NCBI GenBank assembly: GCA_027214255.1
Contig: JAPWHL010000014.1
Location: 1 to 64,000 of the forward strand
Reading direction: 5' to 3'
Source: Roseovarius aestuarii
GTDB taxonomy: Bacteria > Pseudomonadota > Alphaproteobacteria > Rhodobacterales > Rhodobacteraceae
DNA: 64,000 bases
The notes under the pieces are model-generated. The model did not search any database. It was given only the letters and a program-made list of their open reading frames with translations, and was not told the DNA's origin. Positions 36,849 to 45,552 of the stretch are shown piece after piece. Numbering within the stretch: position 1 is the first letter of the stretch; each line of letters opens with the position of its first letter. The translations under genes were made by a program, and so were the position numbers.

Positions 36849-37949
36849 ATGGAATACGACTATGCGATAATCGGCGGGGGCGTTGTCGGACTGTCCGTTG
36901 CTTGGGGCCTTCTGGGGCGAGGGCGCACCGTGGCCGTTTTGGATGGCGACGATGGCAGTTTTCGCGCCAGCCGTGGCAATTTCGGTTTGGTCTGGGTGCA
37001 ATCCAAGGGAATGGCGCAACCCCGCTATGCCCAATGGAGTCAGGCCTCGGCAGCTGCATGGCGTGAGTTTGCAGATGAACTGACGGATGCGACCGGGCAT
37101 AACCCCGGGCTTGAGCAAAAGGGCGGGTATGACCTGCATTTTGACGAAGAAACCCTGCATGACACTGTTCGCAAATACGATGTCCTGAAGGAAAAACTGG
37201 GTGGCAATTACCCCTATGAGGTTTTGGGGCGCAATGCCCTGCGCCGCGAAGAGCCAAACATAGGACCAGAGGTGGCGGGCGCGATTTTGCATCATCAGGA
37301 CGGTCACGCCAACCCTCTGAAATTACTCCGCGCTTTGGCTGACGATGTGCGACGCCGTGGAGGCGTAATACTTAATGAACAACAGGTGGTCGACGTCACC
37401 AATCGGGACGGATTTCGCGTGACCTGTGCCGATGGCACGGTGGTGGATGCGGGCAAGGTTGTGTTGTCTGCCGGATTGGGCAGTGCGCAACTGGGGCCGA
37501 AACTGGGCTTTAAGGCACCGGTGCGGCCGCAACGCGGGCAGGTGATGATCACCGAAAAACTGCCCAAGCTGATCAACCGTCCGTCCTTGGTGGCGCGTCA
37601 GGTGACTGAAGGTGGCGTTCAGATCGGGGTGACGAACGAGGAAACTGGGTTGGATGACGGGGTAACGTCGGGCGGGCTGTCTGGGATGGCCTCGGATGCG
37701 ATCCGCGCCTTTCCCGCGTTGGCGCGTGCGCAAATGGTACGTAGTTGGGGGGCGCTTAGGGTTTTGTCGCCCGACGGATTGCCGATCTATCAACGCAGCC
37801 CCACCATGCCCGGTGCCAGCCTAGTGACCTGTCATAGTGGCATCACATTGGCGGCGGCCCATGCCCGGCTTTTGACCGATTGGCTGGAAGAAACGGACAC
37901 GGCCCCAGATTTGGAGGTTTTCGGTGAGCACCGCTTTGACATTTCTTGA
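36849..37949 (+). CDS. FAD-dependent amino-acid dehydrogenase catalytic subunit (HcnC/DadA/hydroxyproline dehydrogenase-like)
   Basis: This 366-aa flavoprotein of the DAO family starts with the dinucleotide loop DYAIIGGGVVGLSVAWGL and has PQRGQVMITEK and the C-terminal SGITLAAAHARLLTDWL FAD segment. In HcnABC, octopine/nopaline oxidase and D-hydroxyproline dehydrogenase, the equivalent subunit oxidises the C-N bond. GGAAG precedes the ATG. It overlaps the next gene by 26 bp and follows the TRAP genes, so it should act on the imported compound. Substrate unknown. Confidence 0.83.
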   Translation: MEYDYAIIGGGVVGLSVAWGLLGRGRTVAVLDGDDGSFRASRGNFGLVWVQSKGMAQPRYAQWSQASAAAWREFADELTDATGHNPGLEQKGGYDLHFDEETLHDTVRKYDVLKEKLGGNYPYEVLGRNALRREEPNIGPEVAGAILHHQDGHANPLKLLRALADDVRRRGGVILNEQQVVDVTNRDGFRVTCADGTVVDAGKVVLSAGLGSAQLGPKLGFKAPVRPQRGQVMITEKLPKLINRPSLVARQVTEGGVQIGVTNEETGLDDGVTSGGLSGMASDAIRAFPALARAQMVRSWGALRVLSPDGLPIYQRSPTMPGASLVTCHSGITLAAAHARLLTDWLEETDTAPDLEVFGEHRFDIS

Positions 37950-38232
37950 ATTGACGCCACCATCGCGCACTGTGCGGGTCGAGTTTGACGGCCAGCCTTT
38001 GGACCTTCCTTTGGGCGCAAATCTGGCTGCGGCGCTAATGGTTGCAGGCGTTCACACCCTGCGCAAAACGCCTGTATCGGGGGCACCACGCGGTGCGTTT
38101 TGTATGATGGGGGCGTGCTTTGACTGTCTGGTGGATATTGACGGGGTGACACGGCAGGCCTGCATGCAACAGGTGACCGAAGGCTTGGTGATACGCCGGA
38201 CCAAAACCGCAGGGCAAAATGATGCAAGTTGA
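37924..38232 (+). CDS. (2Fe-2S)-binding subunit, HcnA-like
   Basis: This 102-aa ferredoxin-fold protein has the cysteine pattern C60-x4-C65-x2-C68-x11-C80 in AFCMMGACFDCLVDIDGVTRQAC, typical of the Fer2_4 domain found in HcnA and the sarcosine oxidase alpha N-terminus. It transfers electrons between flavins in the heterotrimer. The start is a GTG inside the end of the catalytic-subunit gene, and its end overlaps the next gene by 14 bp. Confidence 0.85.
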   Translation: MSTALTFLELTPPSRTVRVEFDGQPLDLPLGANLAAALMVAGVHTLRKTPVSGAPRGAFCMMGACFDCLVDIDGVTRQACMQQVTEGLVIRRTKTAGQNDAS

Positions 38233-39619
38233 TTTGATTGTTATCGGGGCCGGCCCCGCTGGCATGGCGGGCGCTCGTCTGGCTGCTGATGCCGGACTGA
38301 CGGTTGCCATCCTGGACGAACAGCACCGCGCTGGTGGGCAGATTTATCGTGATGTCGATATTGTTGCCAGCGCGCGGGGCGATATTTTGGGCAAGGACTA
38401 TACGGACGGTTTGCATCTGACCCGCGCCCTTGCCCATGACAATATTCGCCATATCGCAGGCGCGACCGTGTGGATCATCGAAGAGGGCACGCGTGTTGGG
38501 TATCTGCAGGCGGGCGGAGCGCATGTTGTTACCGGAAAGCGCATCCTGATCGCCACAGGTGCGCTGGAGCGCCCGATGCCCTTGCCTGGATGGACTCTTC
38601 CGGGGGTGATGACCGCAGGCGCGGGGCAGATTTTGTTGAAACAATCGGGCGTTCTGCCTGCACAGGCGGTTTTGGTCGGGGCGGGGCCACTCCTATACCT
38701 GATTGCGTCTCAGATGGTGCGCGCGGGGCATCCGCCGTTGGCATTGATCGAAACGCAGACACGGGCGCACAGCTTGCGTGCCGCGCGCCACCTGCCAAAT
38801 GCGTTGCGGGGCTGGCGCTATTTGGTCAAAGGCCTGTCGATGATCCGCACCTTGAGACAGGCAGGCGTGCAAAGGTTTACCGCTGCCAGCGAGATCGCCG
38901 TAGAGGGCGAGGGGCGTGCCGAGGCAGTCAGCTTTACAGTATCCGGAAAACGTCACCGTTTGATCTGTCAGACAGTTCTGTTGCATCACGGCGTCGTGCC
39001 GAACACGCAAATGGCGCGTGCATTGGACATTCCCCATCACTGGGACGCTGCCCAGCACTGTTTCGTGCCCAAGCGGGATGATTGGGGGCGGTCGCCCCAG
39101 ACATCGGTTTTTCTGGCCGGGGACGGCACGGGTATTTCGGGTGCCAAGGCCGCCGCGCTGGAAGGGCAGATTGCGGCGCTGGATATTGCAACGGATTTGG
39201 GGGCGATGGCCGCAGATCAGCGCGATGCGCAGGCGGCAATCTTGCGCCGCGCAAAGTCTGTAGAATTGGCCGCGCGTCCGTTTCTGGACGCGGCCTATCC
39301 GCCTTTTGCCGGGGCGCTGGCCCCGGCGGATGACACAATCATCTGCCGTTGCGAAGAGGTGCGCGCCGGTGATATCCGCGCCTGTGCTACGCTTGGCTGT
39401 ACAGGGCCAAATCAGACCAAGGCCTTTAGCCGTGCCGGGATGGGGCCGTGTCAGGGGCGTTATTGCGGGCTGACTGTGACGGAACTTTTGGCGCAGGCAA
39501 ATGGCAAAACCTACGACGAAACCGGAGCTTACCGGGTGCGGGCACCGATCAAGCCCGTGACATTGGGGGAGCTCTCCAAAATGACAACACAAACCAATGA
39601 AAGTGAACGACATGATTGA
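38219..39619 (+). CDS. NAD(P)/FAD-binding subunit with BFD-like iron-sulfur domain, HcnB-like
   Basis: This 466-aa flavoprotein has the nucleotide-binding loop IVIGAGPAGMAGARLAADAGL, a second dinucleotide-binding half, and a C-terminal BFD-type [2Fe-2S] region with C-x-C (ICRCEEV) and C-x4-C (GPCQGRYCG). This is the HcnB/OoxA/LhpE-type partner that passes electrons on toward the respiratory chain. It completes a three-subunit enzyme with the two preceding overlapping genes. A second ATG directly follows the first. Confidence 0.85.
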   Translation: MMQVDLIVIGAGPAGMAGARLAADAGLTVAILDEQHRAGGQIYRDVDIVASARGDILGKDYTDGLHLTRALAHDNIRHIAGATVWIIEEGTRVGYLQAGGAHVVTGKRILIATGALERPMPLPGWTLPGVMTAGAGQILLKQSGVLPAQAVLVGAGPLLYLIASQMVRAGHPPLALIETQTRAHSLRAARHLPNALRGWRYLVKGLSMIRTLRQAGVQRFTAASEIAVEGEGRAEAVSFTVSGKRHRLICQTVLLHHGVVPNTQMARALDIPHHWDAAQHCFVPKRDDWGRSPQTSVFLAGDGTGISGAKAAALEGQIAALDIATDLGAMAADQRDAQAAILRRAKSVELAARPFLDAAYPPFAGALAPADDTIICRCEEVRAGDIRACATLGCTGPNQTKAFSRAGMGPCQGRYCGLTVTELLAQANGKTYDETGAYRVRAPIKPVTLGELSKMTTQTNESERHD

Positions 39620-39953
39620 GCGTATCGAAACGAACGCGCGGATGAGCAAGATCGTCAAGCATAATGGCACCGTCTATCTGTGCGGTCAGGTGGGCGAGGG
39701 TGCCACTGTCGCCGATCAGACGCGCGACTGCCTGTCGCGCGTTGATGCGTTGCTGGAACGGGCTGGGACATCCAAGGATCGCATCCTACAGACGATCATC
39801 TGGTTGTCGGATATGTCCGATTTTGCGGAAATGAACGCCGTTTGGGACGATTGGATGCCCGAAGGGGCAGCCCCAGCACGTGCCTGCGGCGAGGCCAAGC
39901 TGGCCCGCGACACTTTGAAGGTCGAAATGATCGTCACCGCCGCCTGCGATTAA
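39612..39953 (+). CDS. RidA family imine/enamine deaminase
   Basis: This 113-aa protein has the YjgF/YER057c/UK114 fold: VYLCGQVGEGATVADQTRDCLSRVDALLE, IIWLSDMSDFAEMNAVWDDW, and the conserved arginine in GAAPARACGEAKLA. RidA hydrolyses reactive 2-imino acids to 2-oxo acids. It overlaps the HcnB-like gene by 8 bp, fitting a role in clearing the imine made by the flavoenzyme. An ATG five codons upstream is an alternative start. Confidence 0.88.
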   Translation: MIERIETNARMSKIVKHNGTVYLCGQVGEGATVADQTRDCLSRVDALLERAGTSKDRILQTIIWLSDMSDFAEMNAVWDDWMPEGAAPARACGEAKLARDTLKVEMIVTAACD

Positions 39954-40019
39954 CGCATGCGCGGTTGGACACGCTTTACGCGCGTCCTGCAGGTTAACGC
40001 GATGGGGTGACCTATGGGG

Positions 40020-41498
40020 TCAGCCCATCGTGAGATTCAGCAGCGCAAAAATAACGCCCGACATCAGCGCGGCCGCAGGCACCGTAATGACCCAAGCCGC
40101 GATAATGGTGAGGAAGTGGCTGCGGCGTACCAGCTTGCGGTGGCGGCGTTCTTCGGGGGCGGGGGCTGCGCGCATCGGGGACGCGGGCAGTTTGGCGCGA
40201 CGGCGCTCCATATGCCATTCTCGATAAAACCCGACGCCAAACACGCCGCCCACTGCAATATGGGTGGAACTGACCGGCAGTCCCAGCCAACTGGCCACGA
40301 TCACGGTGATGGCCGCCGACAGGGCGACACAATAGGCCCGCATCGGGTTTAGTTTTGTGATTTGGCTGCCAACCATGCGGATCAGCTTGGGCCCGAACAG
40401 GAACAGGCCGAACGAGATACCGAACGCCCCGATTACCATCACCCACATCGGGATGGCCACCTTGGCGGCCACGTCGCCTGCTTCGGAGGCGTGCACGATC
40501 GCGGCCAGAGGGCCAACCGCGTTTGCCACGTCGTTCGCGCCATGTGCAAATGACAGCAGCGCAGCCGAAAAAATCAAGGGCATGCTGAACAGCGCTTTGA
40601 GCGACTTGTTGCGGTTTTCCAGCCCCTCGGATTGACGGTGGATCAAGGGCCGTGTGATGAGCCATGTCAGCAAACCGATGACCGCGCCGATAAGAAGGGC
40701 GCTCGTCATGTCGATTGTGAAAATCCGTTTCAGACCTTTCAGCGCCAGATAGGCGGCAAAGGCTGTCGCCATGATGCCCAACAGGATCGGCACCCATTTG
40801 CGGGCGGCTGCGATCTTGTCTTCTTGGTACATGATGCGGTTTTTGATCAGGGCCAGAAACGCGGCGGCAATCAATCCACCCAGCAGCGGCGAAATGATCC
40901 AACTTGCCGCGATTGCGGTCATCGTTGGCCAATTGACCGCCGCCAGACCAGCGGCGGCGATTCCCGCACCCATCACGCCCCCCACGACCGAATGGGTGGT
41001 GGACACAGGCGCGCCGATCTTGGTCGCAAGGTTCACCCATAGCGCTGCCGAAATCAGCGCTGCCATCATTGCCCATATGAATGTTCGGGTGTCGGCCACG
41101 CCTGCGGGATCAATAATGCCCTTTGAGATGGTCGAGACAACATCCCCACCGGCCAAAAGCGCACCGGCGCTTTCAAATATGGCCGCAATAATAATGGCCC
41201 CGCCCATGGAAAGGGCATTGGCCCCAACGGCGGGGCCCATGTTATTGGCCACGTCATTTGCGCCGATATTCAGCGCCATATAGGCCCCGAAAACCGCTGC
41301 GGCGATAACGATGTAATTGACTGGCGTGTGGCCCAGCAGGATCAAAGCGGCCAGCCCGGCAAACAACATGAAAACCATGGAGATGCCAATGGCGACCATA
41401 GGTTTTCCGACATAGCTGGCTGCATTCTCAACATGTGATATGCGGCTTAGATCTTTGTCGATTGTGTTCCAGTTGCGTGTGTCGGGAGTTTTGGCCAA
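40020..41498 (-). CDS. pit: Inorganic phosphate transporter (PiT family)
   Basis: This 492-aa inner-membrane protein has the two PiT signature repeats, GANDVANNMGPAVGANAL and FAHGANDVANAVGPLAAI, and about 11 membrane spans. It takes up phosphate with cations. I choose the TTG at 41496-41498, which has AGGTGG 7 bases upstream and lies where family proteins start; the in-frame ATG at 41573 would add 25 non-conserved residues. A Pho-box-like direct repeat lies upstream. Confidence 0.88.
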   Translation of the reverse strand: MAKTPDTRNWNTIDKDLSRISHVENAASYVGKPMVAIGISMVFMLFAGLAALILLGHTPVNYIVIAAAVFGAYMALNIGANDVANNMGPAVGANALSMGGAIIIAAIFESAGALLAGGDVVSTISKGIIDPAGVADTRTFIWAMMAALISAALWVNLATKIGAPVSTTHSVVGGVMGAGIAAAGLAAVNWPTMTAIAASWIISPLLGGLIAAAFLALIKNRIMYQEDKIAAARKWVPILLGIMATAFAAYLALKGLKRIFTIDMTSALLIGAVIGLLTWLITRPLIHRQSEGLENRNKSLKALFSMPLIFSAALLSFAHGANDVANAVGPLAAIVHASEAGDVAAKVAIPMWVMVIGAFGISFGLFLFGPKLIRMVGSQITKLNPMRAYCVALSAAITVIVASWLGLPVSSTHIAVGGVFGVGFYREWHMERRRAKLPASPMRAAPAPEERRHRKLVRRSHFLTIIAAWVITVPAAALMSGVIFALLNLTMG

Positions 41499-41675
41499 GG
41501 GTTGTCCACCTGTGTCAAGCGTTTCACCTTGTCGTAACGCACGAAAGACAGTCAGCCTGCGCGCAACGTACAAAGGGCAACGTCGTTCACACGCTGACAG
41601 CCAAGCCAGATCATGTGTACAACATTTTGCTAGGACTTCGCCCTAGACAGGTTTCGCGCTCGGATCAATGCATTT

Positions 41676-41693
41676 GTGACAGGAATGTAACTG
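41676..41693 (-). promoter_or_regulatory. Pho-box-like direct repeat upstream of the phosphate transporter
   Basis: Read on the minus strand, CAGTTAC-ATTC-CTGTCAC is a 7-bp direct repeat with the 11-bp period of PhoB boxes. The second half matches the Pho consensus half-site well and the first half less so. It is 178 bp upstream of the pit start and just downstream of the Nudix stop. Confidence 0.45.
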
Positions 41694-41710
41694 GGGAAAG
41701 TGCCCTGTGG

Positions 41711-42169
41711 CTATAAACTGCGCAGTATTGCCTGTAGCCCCGGTTCTCGCACCATGGTTGCGGCCTGTTGGGGAGTTACCCATTTGCGGGTGCGTTCCTC
41801 GGCCTCGGGAAAGTCATCAACCAGTTTGAGCGCATGCACCTTGTAAACACGCGCCTCGACGGGAATATCATAGCCACTGTCCTGCCGCTTGTCATAGTCA
41901 AAGCTGCCGATGGGTTCTTCGATCAGATCAGCCTTTTTTACGCCGGCCTCTTCCCAGGCTTCTTGCAATGCGGATCGCGGGCCATCCAGCCCGTCAATGA
42001 GCCAGCCCTTGGGCAAAATCCAGCGGCCCGTATCCCGGCTGGTGATCAACAGCACCTCGGTGCGGCCTTTGTGTTCACGCCAGCATAGAGCGGCAACCTG
42101 AATGTCGCGCGGACGTTTCAGTATCGGCTGGACCATATCAGTCCAAGCTTGTCTCAAGCTAAATGTCAT
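41711..42169 (-). CDS. Nudix hydrolase (DIPP-like)
   Basis: This 152-aa protein has a Nudix fold with RWILPKGWLIDG followed by a box ending LQEAWEEAGV. The box departs from the consensus: the first Glu is Leu and the REU Arg is Gln, while the metal-binding EExxG Glu pair is kept. This PKGW variant is known in alphaproteobacterial diphosphoinositol-polyphosphatase-like proteins. The ATG at 42169 has AGGTGG just upstream; the frame is open further but without conservation. Confidence 0.85.
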   Translation of the reverse strand: MTFSLRQAWTDMVQPILKRPRDIQVAALCWREHKGRTEVLLITSRDTGRWILPKGWLIDGLDGPRSALQEAWEEAGVKKADLIEEPIGSFDYDKRQDSGYDIPVEARVYKVHALKLVDDFPEAEERTRKWVTPQQAATMVREPGLQAILRSL

Positions 42170-42263
42170 GTAACCACCTGTACTTGGTCTGTTCACGTTT
42201 CTTATTATGACATTGTATATACGTGCTTGGTGCAGAAGTTGCAAATATTAGCAGGAAATGCAC

Positions 42264-44708
42264 CTATTTTCGGGGCTTCGCACGCAGGGTTGGATCCGCT
42301 TGTGTCGGGTCTTCGGGCCACGGATGTCGCGGATAGCGTCCGCGCATATCGCGGCGCACATCATCATAGGAACTGGCCCAGAAACCGGGGATGTCCAGCG
42401 TGGTCTGGACGGGCCGCCCGGCTGGTGACAGCAATGTGACGCGCAAGGGGGTGTTGCCCACGGTGGGGTGTGTTGTCTGGCCAAACATCTCTTGCAGGCG
42501 CAACTGGATTTCGGGCGGGTCGGTTGCATAATCAATCGGAATGCGGCGATCCAGCGGCGTGGTGAAATGCGCAGGCGCGGCACGATCCAATGCTTGCATC
42601 TGATCCCATGTCAGGCTGGCACGTAGCGCCTCCAACATATCGAACCGTTTCCAGTCCTGCGCGGTTTTCAGGCCTTCGATATAGGGCAAAAGCCAATCCT
42701 CGGCGCACTCCAGCAAGGCGTCATCGCCCATATCTGGCAGGTCTTCCCCGCCATCACGCAACAGATGCACGCGCGCAACAAAACGTCGGGCTGCATCGGT
42801 CCAGCTGAGGCCCAGATCACGCACCCCGTCCAGCATGGCACGTGCCACCTTGTCGCTGGGTACGTTTTTCCAAATTCGGTCATCCAGAACCAACGCACCA
42901 AAACGTTCGTGCTGGCGGGCGATCACGCGGCGGTCGCGCCGGGACCAGTCGCAAACGTCATGCCACGCGATCTGGTCATCATAAAGGCGGCGCAGGGCGG
43001 CATCGGGTAGGGTAATCGCCTGACGGATGCGGGCCTCGCGCGGGTTGCCATCGGTGTCGGTTACGACAATTAAGCGCTGGTTGGCCAATGTGTCAGCTTC
43101 GTCCAGAACGGCCCCCTTGCCGCCGGACAGAATAAAGCGGGGTATGTCGCCGGGGCGGCGCAGGCCGATGCGATCAGGATAAGCAAGGGCCGCCATTTCA
43201 GCGTCGCTATAAAGTTCGCTTGGTCGGGAAGTTACCTGAGACTTCAGGCGCTTGGCCTCTTGTGTGATGCGGGCCAGTACTGCGCGGTTGGGCGCAAAGG
43301 CATGCTGCCCCTTGGGGGAGTGCAGGGCCTTCAGGCGAAGGGCCAGATCGACAGGTGCGTTGCGCGGCAAGGGATCACGTTCCGACAGCAGTGCCGCCAG
43401 CGGCGCAGCATCCGGACCTGCCACGGCCAACATATGCGCCAATCGCGGATGCAGGGGCAGGGCTGCCAATGCGCGGCCATGAGGCGTGATGTGGTTCCCA
43501 TCATCCAGTGCCCCCAGCATTCGCAGCAGCGCCTGCGCCTCGCCAAAGCTGCCGGGGTTGGGGGGCGTTAGAAACGGCATGTCTTCGGGGGGCGCCCCCC
43601 ACAGCGCCAGTTCCAGCGCCAGTGGCGCCAGATCAGAGGCCTCGATTTCGGCGGGCGGAAAAGCGGGTAGCGCGCCTTCTTCGCCGCGCGTCCATAGCCG
43701 ATAACAGACGCCGGGCGCGACACGTCCTGCGCGGCCTTGCCGTTGGGTTGCCTCGGCGCGGCTGACCGGATCGGTCACCAGACGGGCCATACCTGCGCCG
43801 GGATCAAACCGTGCCCGCCGCGCCCGCCCACCATCAATCACCACGCGGATGTCTTCGATCGTCAAAGATGTTTCGGCGATGGATGTGGCTAGCACGATCT
43901 TGCGCCCGGAAGTGACAGGCGCGATTGCCGCGCGCTGGGCGGCAAACTCCATCGCACCGTAAAGCGGGCGCAGCTGGCATTCAGGACCGATACGCGGGGC
44001 CAACAGCCCTTCCAGCCGTCTGATTTCGCCCTCACCGGGTAGAAAGATCAAAACACCGCCGCTGGTTTCACTCAACGCGGTGCAGGTCAGATCGGCCAGC
44101 GCCTGTTCCAGACGGGTCTTGCGGGGGAGGGGCCGTTCCAGCCAGCGTGTTTCAACCGGAAAGGCGCGCCCTTGGGACGTGATCAACGGCGCGTCATCCA
44201 TCAAGGCGGCCACGGGGGCTGCGTCCAATGTCGCCGACATCACCAGCAGATGCAGATCGGGGCGCAGCGCGCCTGCGATTTCCAGACACAGGGCCAGCCC
44301 AAGGTCGCTATCAAGGCTGCGTTCGTGAAACTCATCAAACAAAACTGCGCCGATGCCTTGTAACTCGGGATCGTTTTGAATGCGCCGGGTCAGAATGCCT
44401 GTTGTTACGACTTCGATCTTGGTCGCATTGCTTACCTTGGACTCGCCGCGTACCCGATAGCCGACGCTCTGGCCGACGGGTTCGCCCAAGGTCTGGGCCA
44501 TCCGCTCGGCAGCGGCGCGTGCGGCCAGACGGCGGGGTTCCAGCATGATGATCCGGTCTTTGATCAGCCCGGCCTGCATCAGGGCCAGCGGCACCACAGT
44601 GGTTTTGCCCGCGCCGGGCGGGGCCTGTAAAACCGCGCGCTTGTGCGCGCGCAGCGCGTCCAACAGCGAAGGCAGGGCATCATGGATAGGGAGATCGTCA
44701 GGTGTCAT
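42264..44708 (-). CDS. hrpB: ATP-dependent helicase HrpB
   Basis: This 814-aa DExH-box helicase has Walker A in APPGAGKTTVVP (residues 29-40), DEFHERSLDSD as motif II, SATLDAAPV as motif III, and ATSIAETSLTIEDIRVVIDGG and QRQGRAGRVAPG in the second RecA domain. A C-terminal HrpB-specific region follows. Its RNA target is not established for this group. It starts 7 bp after the DUF3108 gene, so the two are likely cotranscribed. Confidence 0.92.
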   Translation of the reverse strand: MTPDDLPIHDALPSLLDALRAHKRAVLQAPPGAGKTTVVPLALMQAGLIKDRIIMLEPRRLAARAAAERMAQTLGEPVGQSVGYRVRGESKVSNATKIEVVTTGILTRRIQNDPELQGIGAVLFDEFHERSLDSDLGLALCLEIAGALRPDLHLLVMSATLDAAPVAALMDDAPLITSQGRAFPVETRWLERPLPRKTRLEQALADLTCTALSETSGGVLIFLPGEGEIRRLEGLLAPRIGPECQLRPLYGAMEFAAQRAAIAPVTSGRKIVLATSIAETSLTIEDIRVVIDGGRARRARFDPGAGMARLVTDPVSRAEATQRQGRAGRVAPGVCYRLWTRGEEGALPAFPPAEIEASDLAPLALELALWGAPPEDMPFLTPPNPGSFGEAQALLRMLGALDDGNHITPHGRALAALPLHPRLAHMLAVAGPDAAPLAALLSERDPLPRNAPVDLALRLKALHSPKGQHAFAPNRAVLARITQEAKRLKSQVTSRPSELYSDAEMAALAYPDRIGLRRPGDIPRFILSGGKGAVLDEADTLANQRLIVVTDTDGNPREARIRQAITLPDAALRRLYDDQIAWHDVCDWSRRDRRVIARQHERFGALVLDDRIWKNVPSDKVARAMLDGVRDLGLSWTDAARRFVARVHLLRDGGEDLPDMGDDALLECAEDWLLPYIEGLKTAQDWKRFDMLEALRASLTWDQMQALDRAAPAHFTTPLDRRIPIDYATDPPEIQLRLQEMFGQTTHPTVGNTPLRVTLLSPAGRPVQTTLDIPGFWASSYDDVRRDMRGRYPRHPWPEDPTQADPTLRAKPRK

Positions 44709-44715
44709 GCGGGTC

Positions 44716-45459
44716 TTATCGCCGCTTTAGGTCCGCCATGCCATAGTTCGTGCGCACGGAAATACGCACGGCCTGCATCAATGCGCCTGCGGGGCGATAG
44801 GTTACGGTGAATGGATAGGTCGTCTGACGTTTCATTGCCGAGGCTGAAAATCCGGCGATGCGGGTATAGGCCCCGGTGCAAGTGACGATACGGCCCGCTT
44901 CAGGGTCTGCTGACTCGCTGCGCCCGGTCATGCGGATGCGCGAGCGTCGTTTGCCGTCAAACACGGACACATCAATCCGGCACAGATTCGCAGAGGGTTG
45001 ATCGCGGAGCGCAGAATACAGCGCCGAAAGCGGGTCCAGCGTGCCACCCTGCTGCGCGGGGTTCAGCGCGTCGGGATCACCAGCCACCTCTTGCAAGACG
45101 CTGCCCCCGGTAATGCGCGGCACGCCCCGGCGATAGCGCAACTGTACTGTGGATTGGCGATCCCCGGTGTTGATCTGTTCATCATAGCGATGTGGGCGCA
45201 GCTTACCGCCTTCTATGCGGCCCTGCGCCATCAGGGCAAAGCTGGCGCGTGCCATACGCCCCAATCCGGTGGTTGCGAAATTCGAGGCTACGCCATAACC
45301 GCCGCCGTCTTCAGTGCCGCTGATCTTCATCTGGCCCAGCGTTAGGCCCAGCATGCGGACATCGAATGTGGCGCGCGTGTCGGAAGTGGCAGGATTGGCC
45401 AGACCCATCAATCCCAATGCGATCCCCAAAACAGTGCGAAGCAGAACGGTGCGATACAT
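44716..45459 (-). CDS. Secreted DUF3108 domain protein
   Basis: This 247-aa protein has a signal peptide (MYRTVLLRTVLGIALGLMGLA) and a DUF3108 beta-rich domain with TFDVRMLGLTLGQMKISG, LDPLSALYSALR and the C-terminal TYRPAGALMQAVRISVRT. Such periplasmic proteins are of unknown function, possibly envelope-related lipid-binding barrels. AGGAGA lies 4 bases before the ATG. It probably forms an operon with hrpB and is divergent from meaB. Confidence 0.82.
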   Translation of the reverse strand: MYRTVLLRTVLGIALGLMGLANPATSDTRATFDVRMLGLTLGQMKISGTEDGGGYGVASNFATTGLGRMARASFALMAQGRIEGGKLRPHRYDEQINTGDRQSTVQLRYRRGVPRITGGSVLQEVAGDPDALNPAQQGGTLDPLSALYSALRDQPSANLCRIDVSVFDGKRRSRIRMTGRSESADPEAGRIVTCTGAYTRIAGFSASAMKRQTTYPFTVTYRPAGALMQAVRISVRTNYGMADLKRR

Positions 45460-45552
45460 GGACTCTCCTATACTGATAAAAACCCGCGCGTGCGGGCTGG
45501 ACAAATCCCCGTATGCCGCGCCATGTAATGCGCCAGTTGCAAGGGGGGCACT

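Noticed and set aside
39967-39987. Hairpin between ridA and pit
   Set aside because: GGACACGC/GCGCGTCC has a mismatch and no T-run, so it is too weak to list as a terminator.
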